30,209 nt of DNA from Chara braunii (GCA_003427395.1 BFEA01000132.1:766041-796249), one strand, 5' to 3'. Counted from the stretch's first letter, positions 18,931 to 28,502 are shown. A program made the numbers and translations. The notes: generated from the letters alone by a model not told the origin.

Positions 18931-19230
18931 CCTTCATGTGGCATGATGAGCCCCTCCATCCCCCAATAACGCCTCCGTCCAACCCCCAAAACGTGTAAGT
19001 CACAGCTTGCAAGCCCCCCTACATTCATGTGAAGCCCCCCCCCCCCTCCGAAACGTCTGAAGGATGTTGTGAGTAATCCCCTTCATGTGGCATGATGAAT
19101 CCCCAATAACGCCTCCACCCAGGCCCCAAAGCATGTAAATCACGGCTTGCAAGCGCCCCTGACACTCATATAAAGCCCCTCCCCCCCGCCCGAGGGGGAA
19201 CGTCTGAACCTTGTTGTTGTGAGTACTCCC
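18931..19230. repeat. ~150-bp tandem duplication
   Basis: Unit 1 (about 18931-19079) and unit 2 (about 19080-19230) share CTTCATGTGGCATGATGA, CCCCAATAACGCCTCC, a GTAARTCACRGCTTGCAAGC block, a C-run and AACGTCTGAA..TTGTGAGTA. They differ by small indels and C-run length. Confidence 0.9.
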
Positions 19231-19350
19231 TTCGACGCTCCCTCATCTCCCATAACTTGCGAGCCGAGCATATTACCACTCCTCCCTATTCCTCCGCGCC
19301 CCGGCCCATTCCCGACTGCATGCGAAGCATCTCGGGACAACCCCTCCTCC

Positions 19351-19351
<1 letters not shown>

Positions 19352-19430
<79 letters not shown>

Positions 19431-19459
19431 NCCCCCCCCCCCCCCCCCCCCCCCCCCCC
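19352..19459. repeat. Poly(C) tract of about 108 bases
   Basis: Every base is C apart from one N at 19431. Proline- or glycine-rich translations across it are artefacts. Its exact length is doubtful because of the undetermined base. Confidence 0.95.
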
Positions 19460-20400
19460 GCCCTCGACACTCCTGTCTCCCTCTCCCCTTTGCGCGCAAA
19501 TCATCTAGCGAGCCTCTCCACTCTCTCCCTATCCTGCGACTAACCATCGTTCCAGACTCCTCTCACCTCGCGTTTCTCTCCCTCCATTCGACACTCTCCC
19601 TCCATCTGGATATTCGTAGGTCGAGCTTTCGACTCCTGATGTGTCAGCAGGATCTTGTGAACTCCCATTTGACACTCGCCCTCCATCTCTCCCGTCCCGT
19701 ATAAAATATGATGTGACCCCCGTCTAGACACGTACCTCCTCCTTCAATTGCGCGCAAAGCGTCTCGCAACCCCTGTAAAGTATCTTGGGGTGCATTATCA
19801 GCATTAGGCCTTCCCGGAAGCCCCTCCCTTCTCCACAATCCCTCTCCTCCCTTCTTGTGTGGAAGTCATCGTGGTTACCGGCACCTTCGTCTTGTTTCAT
19901 CCTTTGCTGGCCCCTCTTCTCCACAACCTTTCTGTTCCCTTCTTGTGTGAAAGTCATCCTTTGCTAACCTTGTGTTTCCTTCGGTTCGATCCCACGCGCC
20001 GTCGCATGGTGCGCCGAAGCCTCCTCCTTTCCCCCACCCAGAAACTGCACGTGCCTTGTTTCTTCTCCTTGATGCATGCCACGTGGCACGGATGCCTCGT
20101 TCTGCCTCTGCTGCGTCCTCCACATGGTGCAAGGTAACATCTTCGTCTCTCCTTTCTTCTCCTCGCCTCCTCCTATCTGGCCACGGATTCCGAGGGGTCC
20201 TTTTATGTCGCGGTGGAATATCCCGCCCCCTCCCTGACTCCACCTCGCTGCCTCCCCCTGCCTGCTCTCCCTTGTTATATATTATATATCGTCTTCCACT
20301 TCTTTTGTGGAACCTTTCTCCCCCTCCCTGTCTCCCCTGTTATATCGTCTTCTACTCTGTTTTTGGCTCTTCTTCTCCCTCTTCCCGTCCGCTACCCTAA
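19460..20400. other. Pyrimidine-rich gene-free stretch with ~88-bp duplication
   Basis: C- and T-rich on the + strand. A unit beginning CTTCTCCACAA, then TTCCCTTCTTGTGTG and AAGTCATC, starts at 19828 and again at 19916. Open frames of up to 142 codons on both strands are compositional, with no domains. Confidence 0.5.
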
Positions 20401-20600
20401 TCAGTGAATGAATTATTGAATCATCATGAATAAATGGATGAATCCGGCATGAAAGAAAGAAAGAATGAATGGATGAATCAATCCGAATGAATGAATATGT
20501 CGATCAAAAAAAGAAGAAGAAATAGACCAATCGATCAAACAGCCAATCATTAACGGATCGATCAATCAACGGATCACCATGGATTGATTGGCGTGCTAAT
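20401..20600. repeat. Degenerate tetranucleotide region
   Basis: GAAT/GATGAAT, GAAA and GATC/CAAT-type tetranucleotides interleave throughout. Confidence 0.75.
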
Positions 20601-20799
20601 TGTTTTTTTTTTTGCATCGTTTATCGACTCATCGATGGCGAAATAATTGATCGATTTGTCTGGGACAAAGGAGGATGAAAGCAAGAGAAAATAAGGCTTG
20701 GCAGAATACAAAGAAGGGCAGCAAGAAATGACCAAGGATATGTGTGAAGTGCTAGTACCCAATAGATCGCATCAAGGAATGAGAGAGCAGAGTCAAACG

Positions 20800-21042
20800 T
20801 TGGTTTGTGTGGGGTTTTCTAGGGCTTGTGGAGATCTTTTCCCAGAGAAGAGGTTCCAGGAGAGTGATTCGACCAAGACTGTTCCTGGTATAATTTCCTC
20901 TTTCTCTGCACCGAAGCTGGGTAGTGGTCCCAGTATTTTCCGGCTTGTATGTGGAGGAGTTCCTGGGCTCCCGCTTTTCATTTGCAATAAAGTTCTCTGT
21001 GGTTTCAAAAAAGAAAAAAGAAAAAAAAAAAAGAAAAAGAGA
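20800..21042 (+). mobile_element. Poly(A)-ended retrocopy-like 3' end
   Basis: AATAAA at 20986-20991 is followed about 16 bases later by a 36-base A-rich tract with occasional G (21007-21042). A polyadenylation signal at the expected distance from an encoded A tract is typical of retroposed transcripts, non-LTR elements and processed pseudogenes. The upstream boundary is not determined; a frame from 20698 reads through the A tract but shows no recognisable family. Confidence 0.45.
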
Positions 21043-21260
21043 GCGGAGTCACACTTTCAATTCACCTTGCACCTCTTGCGAAAACTTCAGGCATGCTATG
21101 GATCACTGTGCCGAGCCCTGCCTTTCATTCCATTCATTCATGGAGGAGCGGTCCGGATTAGCTTAATTACTAGTAATGGGGGATATGTCCCATAGCTCTG
21201 GTCTATGAAAGATTGTGCAGCCCACATTCCCCTGGCTAGGCTATCGGATTTAGATCGTTA
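21043..21260. other. Short gene-free gap
   Basis: No feature supported. Confidence 0.3.
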
Positions 21261-21261
21261 G

Positions 21262-21408
21262 GGGCGAGGTCCCACGGGCAAAGAGGATTGGATTTAACAC
21301 TCGAATCTGCACGGGAAAATTGCGACCAGTCTGCTTTTCTGCATCTACATAAAACGCATCCACATTCATGCGCTTTATCCAATCCGCTTTGCTAGTGGGA
21401 CCTCGCCC
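21262..21408. mobile_element. 147-bp inverted-repeat (MITE-like) element
   Basis: The 32-bp left arm (21262-21293, starting GGGCGAGGTCCCAC) and right arm (21377-21408) are reverse complements with three mismatches. The 83-bp interior has no coding capacity. The inner part CTAGTGGGAC of the right arm resembles the end of element copy A at 13410, possibly by chance. No clear target-site duplication. Confidence 0.75.
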
Positions 21409-21448
21409 GAGGTGTCAACCTCTGAGCTTATTGAAACATTACGCCTAA

Positions 21449-21485
21449 CAACAACAACAACAGCAACAACAACAACAACAACAAC
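21449..21485. repeat. (CAA)n microsatellite
   Basis: AAC/CAA trinucleotide run with one CAG. Such runs are common 3' tails of non-LTR retroelements. It lies about 50 bp before the LINE remnant, but no element end upstream is proven. Confidence 0.9.
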
Positions 21486-21536
21486 ATTTGGTCAGATGGG
21501 AGCCAGCAGCGCAGTAAACAAACGGATTAACCTTTG

Positions 21537-22898
21537 AGAAAAGACAAAGGTTGGAAGAATGATCCAGCTGCCCCCCACACTTCAGTACGATGGGAGAAGC
21601 TTACGAAGCTCAGGGCGAACGGAGGATTGGGCCTGCTTGACCCGGAGACTCAGTTGTGTGGCTCCTCCTTGAGAGGGACGATGCTCCGTGGAAAATTATT
21701 GCACTACAGGCCATGGCGGAGGCGGTCAAGATCGATCCGGTGGATGTGGAGACAGCCCTCATGCACCCTCAGCTTCTGTCGGGCCTCTCACACTCCGCCT
21801 CAAACTGTGGAGGAAGACTGCGCCTATTAAAATCAAACCTCCGAGAAGTGTGGAATAACTCCTGCAGTAGCTTACTTTTGGCAACCCGGCCATTCTGCAG
21901 GCGGACGGGGCTCCCCTCCCATGGACCGGCCCAGGGGCATTTGGCCGGCAGTGGATGCAAGCCGGATTGTGGATGGTGGGCAACATCTGGGATCAGGCGG
22001 CCAGAGACCGGAGGAGTGAGCGGGTTCTTGCAGAGGATCTGAGAAACCAGCTGCCCGAGATGAGCGCTGCAAATAGTGAGAGCGGCGATCCCCTTGGATT
22101 GGGTGGCAGCCTGCAAGAAGGCCGGCAATGCAGAGGGGAATGGGTGGCATTGAAACACGTGCTGGATCAGGACGTGGTGTTCAGACTAGAAGAGAGTGTT
22201 GGCCACGGATGATCCTTTGGGACGGCCTGGTCGGTCTACCGGACGGAAGAGGCGGTGGGGCGCCCTCTTGTGAGGAACCCGGCCAGAGACGGGCTGCTCC
22301 ACGATGGCAGTCTGCGCTCAGCATACATCTTGAGGTACCACTCATCAAGGGGAGAATGCCACTTCCGCCCGTTTTGCCCGGAAAGGCAGTCGCTGCAGCT
22401 GGTGGTGGACCCGTCATCGATGGGAGAATGCCGCTTCCGCCCGTTTTGCCTGGAAAGGGTACCATTGCAGCTGGTGGTGGACCCCTCTCTCTGGTTATGG
22501 CAAGTGAAGAATGGCCAAAGAAGAGAGAGGAGGTTCCACCAGCTAACAACCAAAGTGCTCTATAGAAGTCTGATGCCCTGGGTCGAAATGGCTGCAGAGA
22601 TGGCTGAGAGGTGGTACAGGAAGGGGTGGATACGAGAGGAGCACAAGACTCGCTGGATGCGAGTATCCTGGCATGCTGCATGCACAGGGATCCATACCTT
22701 GCCCGACCAGAAGCAAGCCGGCCTGCTTTGGCTCAGCCTGCAACATGCCCTCCCGACGCTGCAATGGCTGGCCGCAAGAACTGTTCATGAAGATCCAACT
22801 TGTAAGCACTGCAGCGAAGTGCCGGAGACCTTGCCCCACCTCTGGTTGGAGCGCCACCCCCCAGAGGCAGTTCTGGCGAGACTGGCGAGAATCGCCGT
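21537..22898 (+). pseudogene. LINE (non-LTR retrotransposon) remnant: post-RT region and zf-RVT-like domain
   Basis: The reading frame begins after the polymerase core. The first piece includes GWKNDPAAPHTSVRWEKLTK then ANGGLGLLDPETQ, the hallmark segment downstream of the LINE reverse transcriptase. A shift near 21655 moves to LLLERDDAPWKIIALQAMAE. A further shift near 21890 moves to ILQADGAPLPWTGPGAFGRQ, followed by AGLWMVGNIWDQ. After another disruption near 22210, the last frame (to 22898) has KNGQRRERRFHQLTTKVLY, RVSWHAACTG and finally CKHCSEVPETLPHLW, a zinc-binding zf-RVT-like signature. In the family this encodes the C-terminal half of ORF2. At least three frame changes, no catalytic core and no start show it is dead. 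The second remnant at 25513-25830 carries a related, partly overlapping segment. Confidence 0.85.
22350..22493 (+). repeat. In-frame 72-bp duplication inside the LINE remnant
   Basis: Units 22350-22421 and 22422-22493 share GGGAGAATGCC.CTTCCGCC, CGTTTTGCC and GCAGCTGGTGGTGGACCC. Exactly 24 codons long, so the frame is kept: GECHFRPFCPER..LQLVVDPS is followed by GECRFRPFCLER..LQLVVDPS. Confidence 0.95.
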
Positions 22899-23135
22899 GA
22901 AGAGATGCTCCTTTGCGGACCGAGGAGGACTGGGTCTGCAGGGGAGCATCTCTTCGTGGGGGAGCATCGCTTCGCGAGGACGCTCGCCAGTCTCGTTGGA
23001 GTGCCAACCCCCAGAAGAGATGTTCCCTGAAGAGATGCTCCTCTTTGAAGAGAGCGTCCCCACGAAGAGATGATCCCGTGGTTGGAGTGCCACCCCCTAG
23101 AGGCAGTTCTGGCATGACTGAGAGCATCTCTTCGT
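22895..23135. repeat. Inverted and direct copies of GAAGAGATGCTC
   Basis: GAAGAGATGCTC or its complement occurs about seven times (near 22900, 22947, 22964, 23014, 23030, 23065 and 23122) in both orientations. GGAGYGCCAMCCCCYAGA and CAGTTCTGGC blocks from the end of the LINE remnant are also repeated. This looks like local rearrangement with template switching at the remnant's end. Confidence 0.75.
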
Positions 23136-23878
23136 CAGCGCCGGCCCAACGCGGGATTCGGCCCACACAATTCTATGGAGCGTTTGGGGCAAAGAAAATA
23201 GGTTCAGTTGGAGAAAAAGAGAGAATGAAGAAAGGCAAAAAAGAGGTTTAGGTGGAGAATAGTGATAGAATAGGAGGAAACATGATTAGGTGAAGAAACA
23301 CAGGTTTATGTGGCAAGGGCACGCATCTGCTAGGTAAGGGCACACACCCCTTGTTTTTGTTCGGAGGGTGACGACCCTCGAACATTATCACGGAACTGAC
23401 CAGTCTAACGTAAGTTCGGAGTTGTTTTACTCATCTGATTCCATTTGGATTCGAACTCAGGTCTGTTTATGAACAGTTCATGGGTGGACGGTTCAGCCAC
23501 ATGACCTGGTTTGCACACACATGTTTAGGTGATGTGTGCTGGGAATAGGAGGCATTGGTGGTCCTGGAAGGGCTGGTATTGAGGCCAAAACCTTCTCGTA
23601 AACAAGATAAGATAATGGATTCAAACAGGCAACAGAGGAAAATAACGTTTGTTCTTGAGCAGGTCCAAAGAGCGACTGGCGAGTGCCAGATCTGACAGGC
23701 TTACATATTAACCCATATTTCCGAAGGCCTTTTACTGCTAAGCCGTGGGATAAGAAAAACTGTGCATACATACATATGTTACTACGTGGCCAGACTGTGC
23801 CTCCAGTGCCAGCAGCGTGTCTGGAGTGTAATTTTCGTTGTGACAGACATTTTTGCTGGCTTATGATGGGGTGTGAAC
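23136..23878. other. Gene-free stretch
   Basis: A 180-codon minus-strand frame (23493-24035) runs into the dispersed repeat that follows and has no recognisable domain. Nothing else is supported. Confidence 0.4.
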
Positions 23879-24260
23879 ATGAAGTCTGTAGAGTTTCCAG
23901 TCTGGTCTGGGTGAGTGATAGTGTGCTGTGATTTTCGTGACAGGTACCCCTGAGGGCAGTGTTTGGAGTCCAGCTCAGGGTATCAGTTTTGGGCAGTTCT
24001 TGATGCTTAACCGCAACTGGGGTTAAGGTGGACATTGACGTACCCTATCACTGGTTAGGGGGAGCCTGTAGACTGTAGAGGGATCAGCCTTGTGATAAGC
24101 CTGTGAAACTCCAATGAAATAGTGTGTCAAAGCTCTCAGTTCCTTTGTCCTTTTCTCCCTTTTTGCCGAAGGTACTACCGCGCAGTGCTCTTACAGCCCC
24201 CAATTCTTGTCCTTTTCTCCTTTTCTGTCCACGGTTCACCAGGCTGTTCTCGATGTTTAC
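23879..24260 (+). repeat. Second copy of the window-start repeat family
   Basis: Aligns with 1-250: AGTCTGTAGAGTTT, CTGGGTGAGTGATAGT, GGTTAAGGTGGA, GTAGACTGT.GAGGG.TCAGC, GTGAAACTCC and TCCTTTTCTCCCT. It has an extra internal segment of about 100 bp (roughly 23940-24020) and lacks the inverted right arm that makes 129-342 a foldback. Confidence 0.75.
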
Positions 24261-24402
24261 ATGTACGTTTACATAGTTTCTGTCCTAAAAAGAAAGAAAA
24301 GTATCAAACCGAGAGGATGTCATCAAAACTATGTTTACCTGAATTTGCCTGGTGGAAATGTTGCCCCAGTGCATCTCCATGCTGGAGGGAAAATTGCCTA
24401 GT

Positions 24403-24736
24403 CTTTTCATTCTTCTTGTTTGGAAAACCTTTCTACCTGGCCTTCACAGCCTTTTTTTGGATGGTCTTTGCAGCCTCAAGGGTAACCCTATCTGCTTTAT
24501 CTTGTCCTCATAATGAGCGAGTCAAGCTGCATCAGCCCAACAGGACTGGGGGGCCAACACCGGTCATTTCATCTTCTTTGTCTGAAAAACCTTTCTGCAT
24601 GGTCTTCACAGCCTTCTTTTCCAGTGACCATTGCAGACTTAAGTGCGCTTTGGTGGCTCCAGAGGAGTCCAATCAGCTATCTCCTCTGCCCTACGACGAG
24701 AGAGTCAAACTCCATCAGTCCGGACTGGGGGGGTGA
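24403..24736 (+). repeat. Diverged ~162-bp tandem duplication
   Basis: Unit 1 (about 24403-24554) and unit 2 (about 24565-24736) share TTCTT.TTTGGAAAACCTTTCT, TTCACAGCCTT, GAGAGTCAA-like and CATCAG then GGACTGGGGGG. Small indels separate them; a frame through both (24122-24736) is not conserved as protein. Confidence 0.8.
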
Positions 24737-25155
24737 CATCAGCATGTTACAAATTTCAACGCTCTTCATCACTTTCTTTCATTATCTCAGTTAAATATTT
24801 GATTGAGATGAGATCACACTTCATTGCCAGCTTCCCACAAAATAGGAATTGAACAATCACACTCAAAATAGTTGATGAAACCAGAAAAAGCTGATGTAGA
24901 ATCGAGTGCCTGCCTCCCTGGGCAACAGGCAACAACTGGCTCAAAAGACAATCCAGTGAACAGCAAGGTCTCGCTGGCTGTGGCTGCACCCTCTCTCTCC
25001 TTGACCAGTGCTGAAAGTAGCACACTTCACGTCCCTCCAAGCAGCAAAAATATGATGAATGATTTCTGAATGAGAGTTTTGTCCCAACTCATCAGTTTGA
25101 GGAGCTACGATTTGCCTTGGCCTACCCGGTTTGGCTCCAGAAAACAAAAGCCTAA
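24737..25155. other. Gene-free stretch
   Basis: Short opposing frames at 24756-25069 have no recognisable domain. Confidence 0.4.
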
Positions 25156-25369
25156 GACTACTGCCGTCTTCCCCTGAACACAATGCATATGCGTTGTATT
25201 AGAGTTTTTGAAAAAAAATTGAGGACTCCTATAGAACACATACGCGTTGTATTTGAGTATTCCAGCTGTTCGAATAGAACACATATGCGTTGTATCCGAA
25301 TAGAAAGCAACCTGTGCGTTGTATTCGTTTACAATGCACATGCATCATGTTCGGGGGAAGACGGTAGTC
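25156..25369. mobile_element. Inverted-repeat element E2 (214 bp) with internal palindromes
   Basis: The left end GACTACTGCCGTCTTCCCCT (25156-25175), then GAACA, opposes the right end GTTCGGGGGAAGACGGTAGT (25350-25368 region). Inside, GCGTTGTAT recurs four times (near 25191, 25232, 25287 and 25317). TTCGAATAGAACACATATG is nearly the inverse of what follows it, making an inner palindrome centred on CATATG at about 25284. Related to E1 at 13909-14601. Confidence 0.75.
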
Positions 25370-25512
25370 AGACAACATCCTACCACTATGTCAGGCGAAC
25401 AGAGACTCACGTCATGGGCTCAAAACTCATAAGCTTCAGAATAGTGAAGAAAACAAAACAACTGTACTTACGTCATTTGGTTCCAGGTTCAGATCCTGGC
25501 GAAAATGAAAAC

Positions 25513-25830
25513 AACGCCATGTACCTTGGCATCCTCTTCTCCTGCGCATTGTCGAACGACACTCAGTTGGAGGCCCTTATTCATGCAGCGACCCGTGGAA
25601 TGTGGGTGTGGGCTAGAGCCACTCAACTTGGGGTTTTTGGAAGGGTGATGGTGGCCAATGCTTGCATCTCATCCACACTGTGGTATGCTGGCGCCGTCTC
25701 TATGCCAGACACCTGGACATGGAGGTTCTTCCACATGGCCATCAAGAACTTTATTTGGAAGAATGACCCGATGGCGCCGAAACTCATTCTGCCGCAAGAT
25801 GCTGGTGGACTCGGGCTGATAGACCCCGGG
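25513..25830 (+). pseudogene. LINE remnant 2: C-terminal side of reverse transcriptase
   Basis: The translation reads NAMYLGILFSC, then WARATQLGVFGRVMVANACI, STLWYAGAVSMPDTWTW, then FIWKNDPMAPKLILPQDAGG and LGLIDP. YLG followed by a GR(V)..AN segment and F.W..GGLGL.D is the standard layout just after the catalytic YADD in non-LTR reverse transcriptases, leading into the region found in the 21537-22898 remnant. The palm motifs are absent upstream, and the similarity ends right after GGLGLIDP. The open frame extends from 25183 through element E2 to 25920, but those flanks are not LINE-like. Non-functional fragment. Confidence 0.85.
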
Positions 25831-26470
25831 GGTGGGTGCAGGTGGATTTTGCGGGTTGTTGGATTTTCACACACAGGAGGGGAGAGACGCCATGGCTGGG
25901 TGCGTGGTTGCCAGCAGTGATAGTGCTGGGTAATTGGCCAGTCACTGTGCCTCCACTACTTCTCCCCACCAGCCCCTGTCCCCCTCTCCCTTAAGAACAC
26001 CAGCAGTGCCTGTTTTTACCTTTTTTGTTTGCAGCATTGCCCAAAAACACTGGCCACAATATCTCTTCAACCATACCGTTTAGAGTAACTCGGCAGGTTC
26101 GCTAGAGGCGTGCGCGAAGCGTCTCTACCGATCCTCAGAGGCCGTACGCCAGATGCTCGGAAAAGTTGGCTGCTTGTAGCATCATACTGTTTTAATCATT
26201 GGTATGCTTGTAGTGAGTCAGGTTAGCCTCCAGAATTGCTGAGTCCAGGGTGATCTTTATTGGGGCGAGAAAGGTCAATGTATCAAGTGCAGCTTTGAGG
26301 ATTGGCTGACAGATATAGCCCAATCACGAGACTGACTCGTTTGGCTGGCATGCTCTGAAAGGTTCATCCTTTGGGCAAGCCCTGTAAGCAAATGGGTCTG
26401 GGATACTGGTGGCACTCCTGGGGACTTTAGTCACACTGCAAACCAAATGAGATTCGCATTCATGGACATA
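25831..26470. other. Gene-free stretch
   Basis: No gene or repeat recognised. Confidence 0.35.
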
Positions 26471-26645
26471 TGTACATCCAGTTGTGTGTGGAGCTCATCC
26501 ATGCACGACCGTCCGCTTAGACATCCATGTACGCACCTACGCTCATGCATGTGAGCTCGTCCACATACGTCTGCACTTATCTGTGGACATGTGTCCTTCA
26601 TGTAGGCTCATCCAAACACACTCATCCACCTCAGGGAACATGCAC
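26471..26645. repeat. Degenerate short repeats (GCTCRTCCA)
   Basis: GAGCTCATCCATGCA (26489), GAGCTCGTCCACATA (26552), GGCTCATCCAAACA (26605) and ACTCATCCACC recur among CATGTA/CATG-rich sequence. Weak periodicity of about 55-63 bp. Confidence 0.5.
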
Positions 26646-27305
26646 ATGGGAACAAGCCACAACGTAGGTCAGCGGATCGCACATGAAGGCACAGTAGTGT
26701 GCACAATACATAGGTATTGCACATGGATTGAAGGCAAAAATTGATGTCAGCAGTAGTACAATACGATAAATAATATGCAGCGGCGTAAGATCATAAGAGT
26801 TGTGAGGACGTGCTCAAACACGGACTGAGAACACAGCTGATTTCTGAGTTTTGCCGCTAGAATGAATGTCTTGCTGAGATTCCTGTTTTCTGCCGAGTTT
26901 TTTAAGTCTGTGCTTGTGCGTGCTTGCTGGTCTGCATGCCTGTCTGAGTGCTTGTTGGCTTGAGTGTGTATGTCACCAGCAAGGGTACTTGTTTGCTTGG
27001 GAGGCCCCGCAGGGCCGGTACTTACCTGTGGCCGTGACATTGCGGGTTGCAGTGGGCCCGCGACACTTAGAGCAGCGCGGGAAAACTCAAGTAGCAGGTG
27101 GACCGGTACCACTCGAGTAGCGGTAGATGTGTTGGGGACTAGAGGCCCAGCAGAAGAAGACAAAAGTTTGCACTTTTAGAGGCCCAGTAGTTGTAGGCTA
27201 GGTCTAGGGGGGTACCAGTCCAAGTAGTCTGACTCTAGGGCCTGCGAACGATAACCGAGCGTGCAATGATGTTTCCCTCCAAAAGGGAGGAGATGCCGGT
27301 TGCTT
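26646..27305. other. Gene-free stretch
   Basis: A 138-codon minus-strand frame (26747-27163) has no recognisable domain. Two GAGGCCCAG(C/T)AG-type blocks occur at about 27141 and 27179. Confidence 0.4.
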
Positions 27306-27307
27306 GG

Positions 27308-27440
27308 AGGCCGAACGGCCTGGAAGTCACTGCCCAAGAGGCCAGTTGGCCGCTATATCTCTCGGCTGAGCGACGAGCTCAGCCTCGTTTGCTGCGTGAA
27401 AGTTTGGACGTCACTCTGCTGGAGTGCTGGTTGGAGCACT
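27308..27440. repeat. Cluster of four perfect short hairpins
   Basis: AGGCC/GGCCT (27308-27312/27317-27321), GGCCA/TGGCC (27340-27344/27347-27351), GGCTGAGC/GCTCAGCC (27364-27371/27377-27384) and AGTGCT/AGCACT (27423-27428/27435-27440), loops of 2-6 bases. Confidence 0.75.
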
Positions 27441-27940
27441 GCTGAGTCCAGCGCTGGGGTAGAAGAGGAGTGCCCAGCTCCCCACCGTGGCTGTGTTGGA
27501 GGAGCTCAGGGTGGGAGGAGGAAGAAGGGGACTAGGGTAGGGGAGCGCCAGGTGGACGCCATCTTCATCACCTTGGTGGGCACTGCATCTGGAAGGCCCC
27601 ATTGGGGTAGAGCTACACCAATAAGCTTCGAGGCAGAGTCAGGCATGGTGGCCTGAGTGGAAGCATCCAAAGCTGCTTTGCGTTGTCTTTTGCACGTCAG
27701 GGGAGGGCCGTGGTAGTCTGCCATTGCCTCGGCCTATGAAGAGGAAGGAGAAGGGCCGCCATGGCTATGATGGGCCTCAAGTTGTGCTGGCAGTAGAAGA
27801 GGGATTCAGACATTGATTCTGGTTCTGCCATTCATCATCATCATTATTATTATTATTTATTGTTTGAATAAGAGGGGAAGGAGAAAAGGAGGAGTTCGGA
27901 TGGCGAGAAGAAGGGGGATTATCATTGGTCTTTGCTGGTG
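27441..27940. other. Gene-free stretch
   Basis: Contains a short CAT/ATT run at 27834-27856. Frames at 27300-27656 (+) and 27506-27724 (-) are without recognisable domains. Confidence 0.4.
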
Positions 27941-27942
27941 TA

Positions 27943-28018
27943 CTTCTTCTTTCTTTCTTTCTTTCTTCTTCTTCTTCTTCTTCTTCTTCTTCTTCTTCTT
28001 CTTTCTCTCTCTCTCCTC
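27943..28018. repeat. (TTC)n/(TTTC)n/(TC)n microsatellite
   Basis: Pyrimidine run passing from TTTC through TTC to TC units. Lys/Glu/Arg- or Phe/Leu-rich translations are artefacts. Confidence 0.97.
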
Positions 28019-28143
28019 TCAAGTTCATTCATTTCTTTTTGCAATTGGATGGCATTGTGCTTTCTTGTGAATTTGTACTTCGAAATTGGCCAGAATCGTA
28101 ACAGAGTACACCACCATGGGTTAACTGTTAGCGAGACAGGTAA

Positions 28144-28186
28144 CAGGTTCGGTTCTCCATGAGGGGAGCAGGTTCGGTTCTCCATG
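28144..28186 (+). repeat. 25-bp direct repeat
   Basis: CAGGTTCGGTTCTCCATG occurs at 28144 and 28169. Confidence 0.9.
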
Positions 28187-28406
28187 GACAACTGTTTATG
28201 GTATTACTGAGTTATTGAAGATTGATGACAAAGAAAGCATCACAGTGGATAAGCGTACAGCATTTTCTAAGAGAGCACCACCTTGTTTGGATTTGGCAAT
28301 AGTTGGGTCAAGATTCTGACATCACCATCAATGAACTGGAAATGTGCTGAAATGCCACTTGCTTGTTGAAGCGGACTGCTGAGAGCCAGACAGGTTATTA
28401 CACTCT
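28187..28406. other. Gene-free stretch
   Basis: Nothing recognised. Confidence 0.3.
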
Positions 28407-28502
28407 GAAGATTGCAATATTGAAGAAAGAACAGAAGAGAGGCTGCTGTGGACAGAAAGTTGCAATACCAAAGAAAGAATCCAAGAGAGGTGTCCCTACT
28501 TT
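28407..28502 (+). repeat. 48-bp tandem duplication, frame-preserving
   Basis: Units 28407-28454 and 28455-28502 align over TTGCAATA, AAGAAAGAA and AAGAGAGG. Sixteen codons each: KIAILKKEQKRG then KVAIPKKESKRG in the frame starting at 28363. The surrounding 63-codon frame overlaps a U6 fragment and is not otherwise gene-like. Confidence 0.75.

Noticed and set aside
19140-19704. Pro-rich and Gly-rich frames of up to 161 codons
   Set aside because: Direct translation of the poly(C) tract.
19981-20000. GGTTCGATCCC, a perfect tRNA B-box match
   Set aside because: Flanks do not pair as a T-stem and no A-box lies at the expected distance upstream.
22255-23073. Intact 272-codon gene
   Set aside because: It is the last open segment of a frame-shifted LINE remnant, starting at an internal Met and ending in scrambled repeats.
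23493-24035. 180-codon minus-strand gene
   Set aside because: No domain recognised and it overlaps the dispersed repeat at 23879-24260.
25484-25510. T-arm-like CCAGG-TTCAGAT-CCTGG stem
   Set aside because: No matching acceptor, D-arm or anticodon arm upstream; it lies next to the LINE remnant and is probably chance.
25183-25920. Complete 245-codon gene
   Set aside because: The frame joins an inverted-repeat element (to 25369) to a LINE fragment; only 25513-25830 resembles a protein family.
27777-28191. Glu/Lys/Arg-rich and Phe/Leu-rich frames
   Set aside because: Direct translation of the TTC/TTTC microsatellite.
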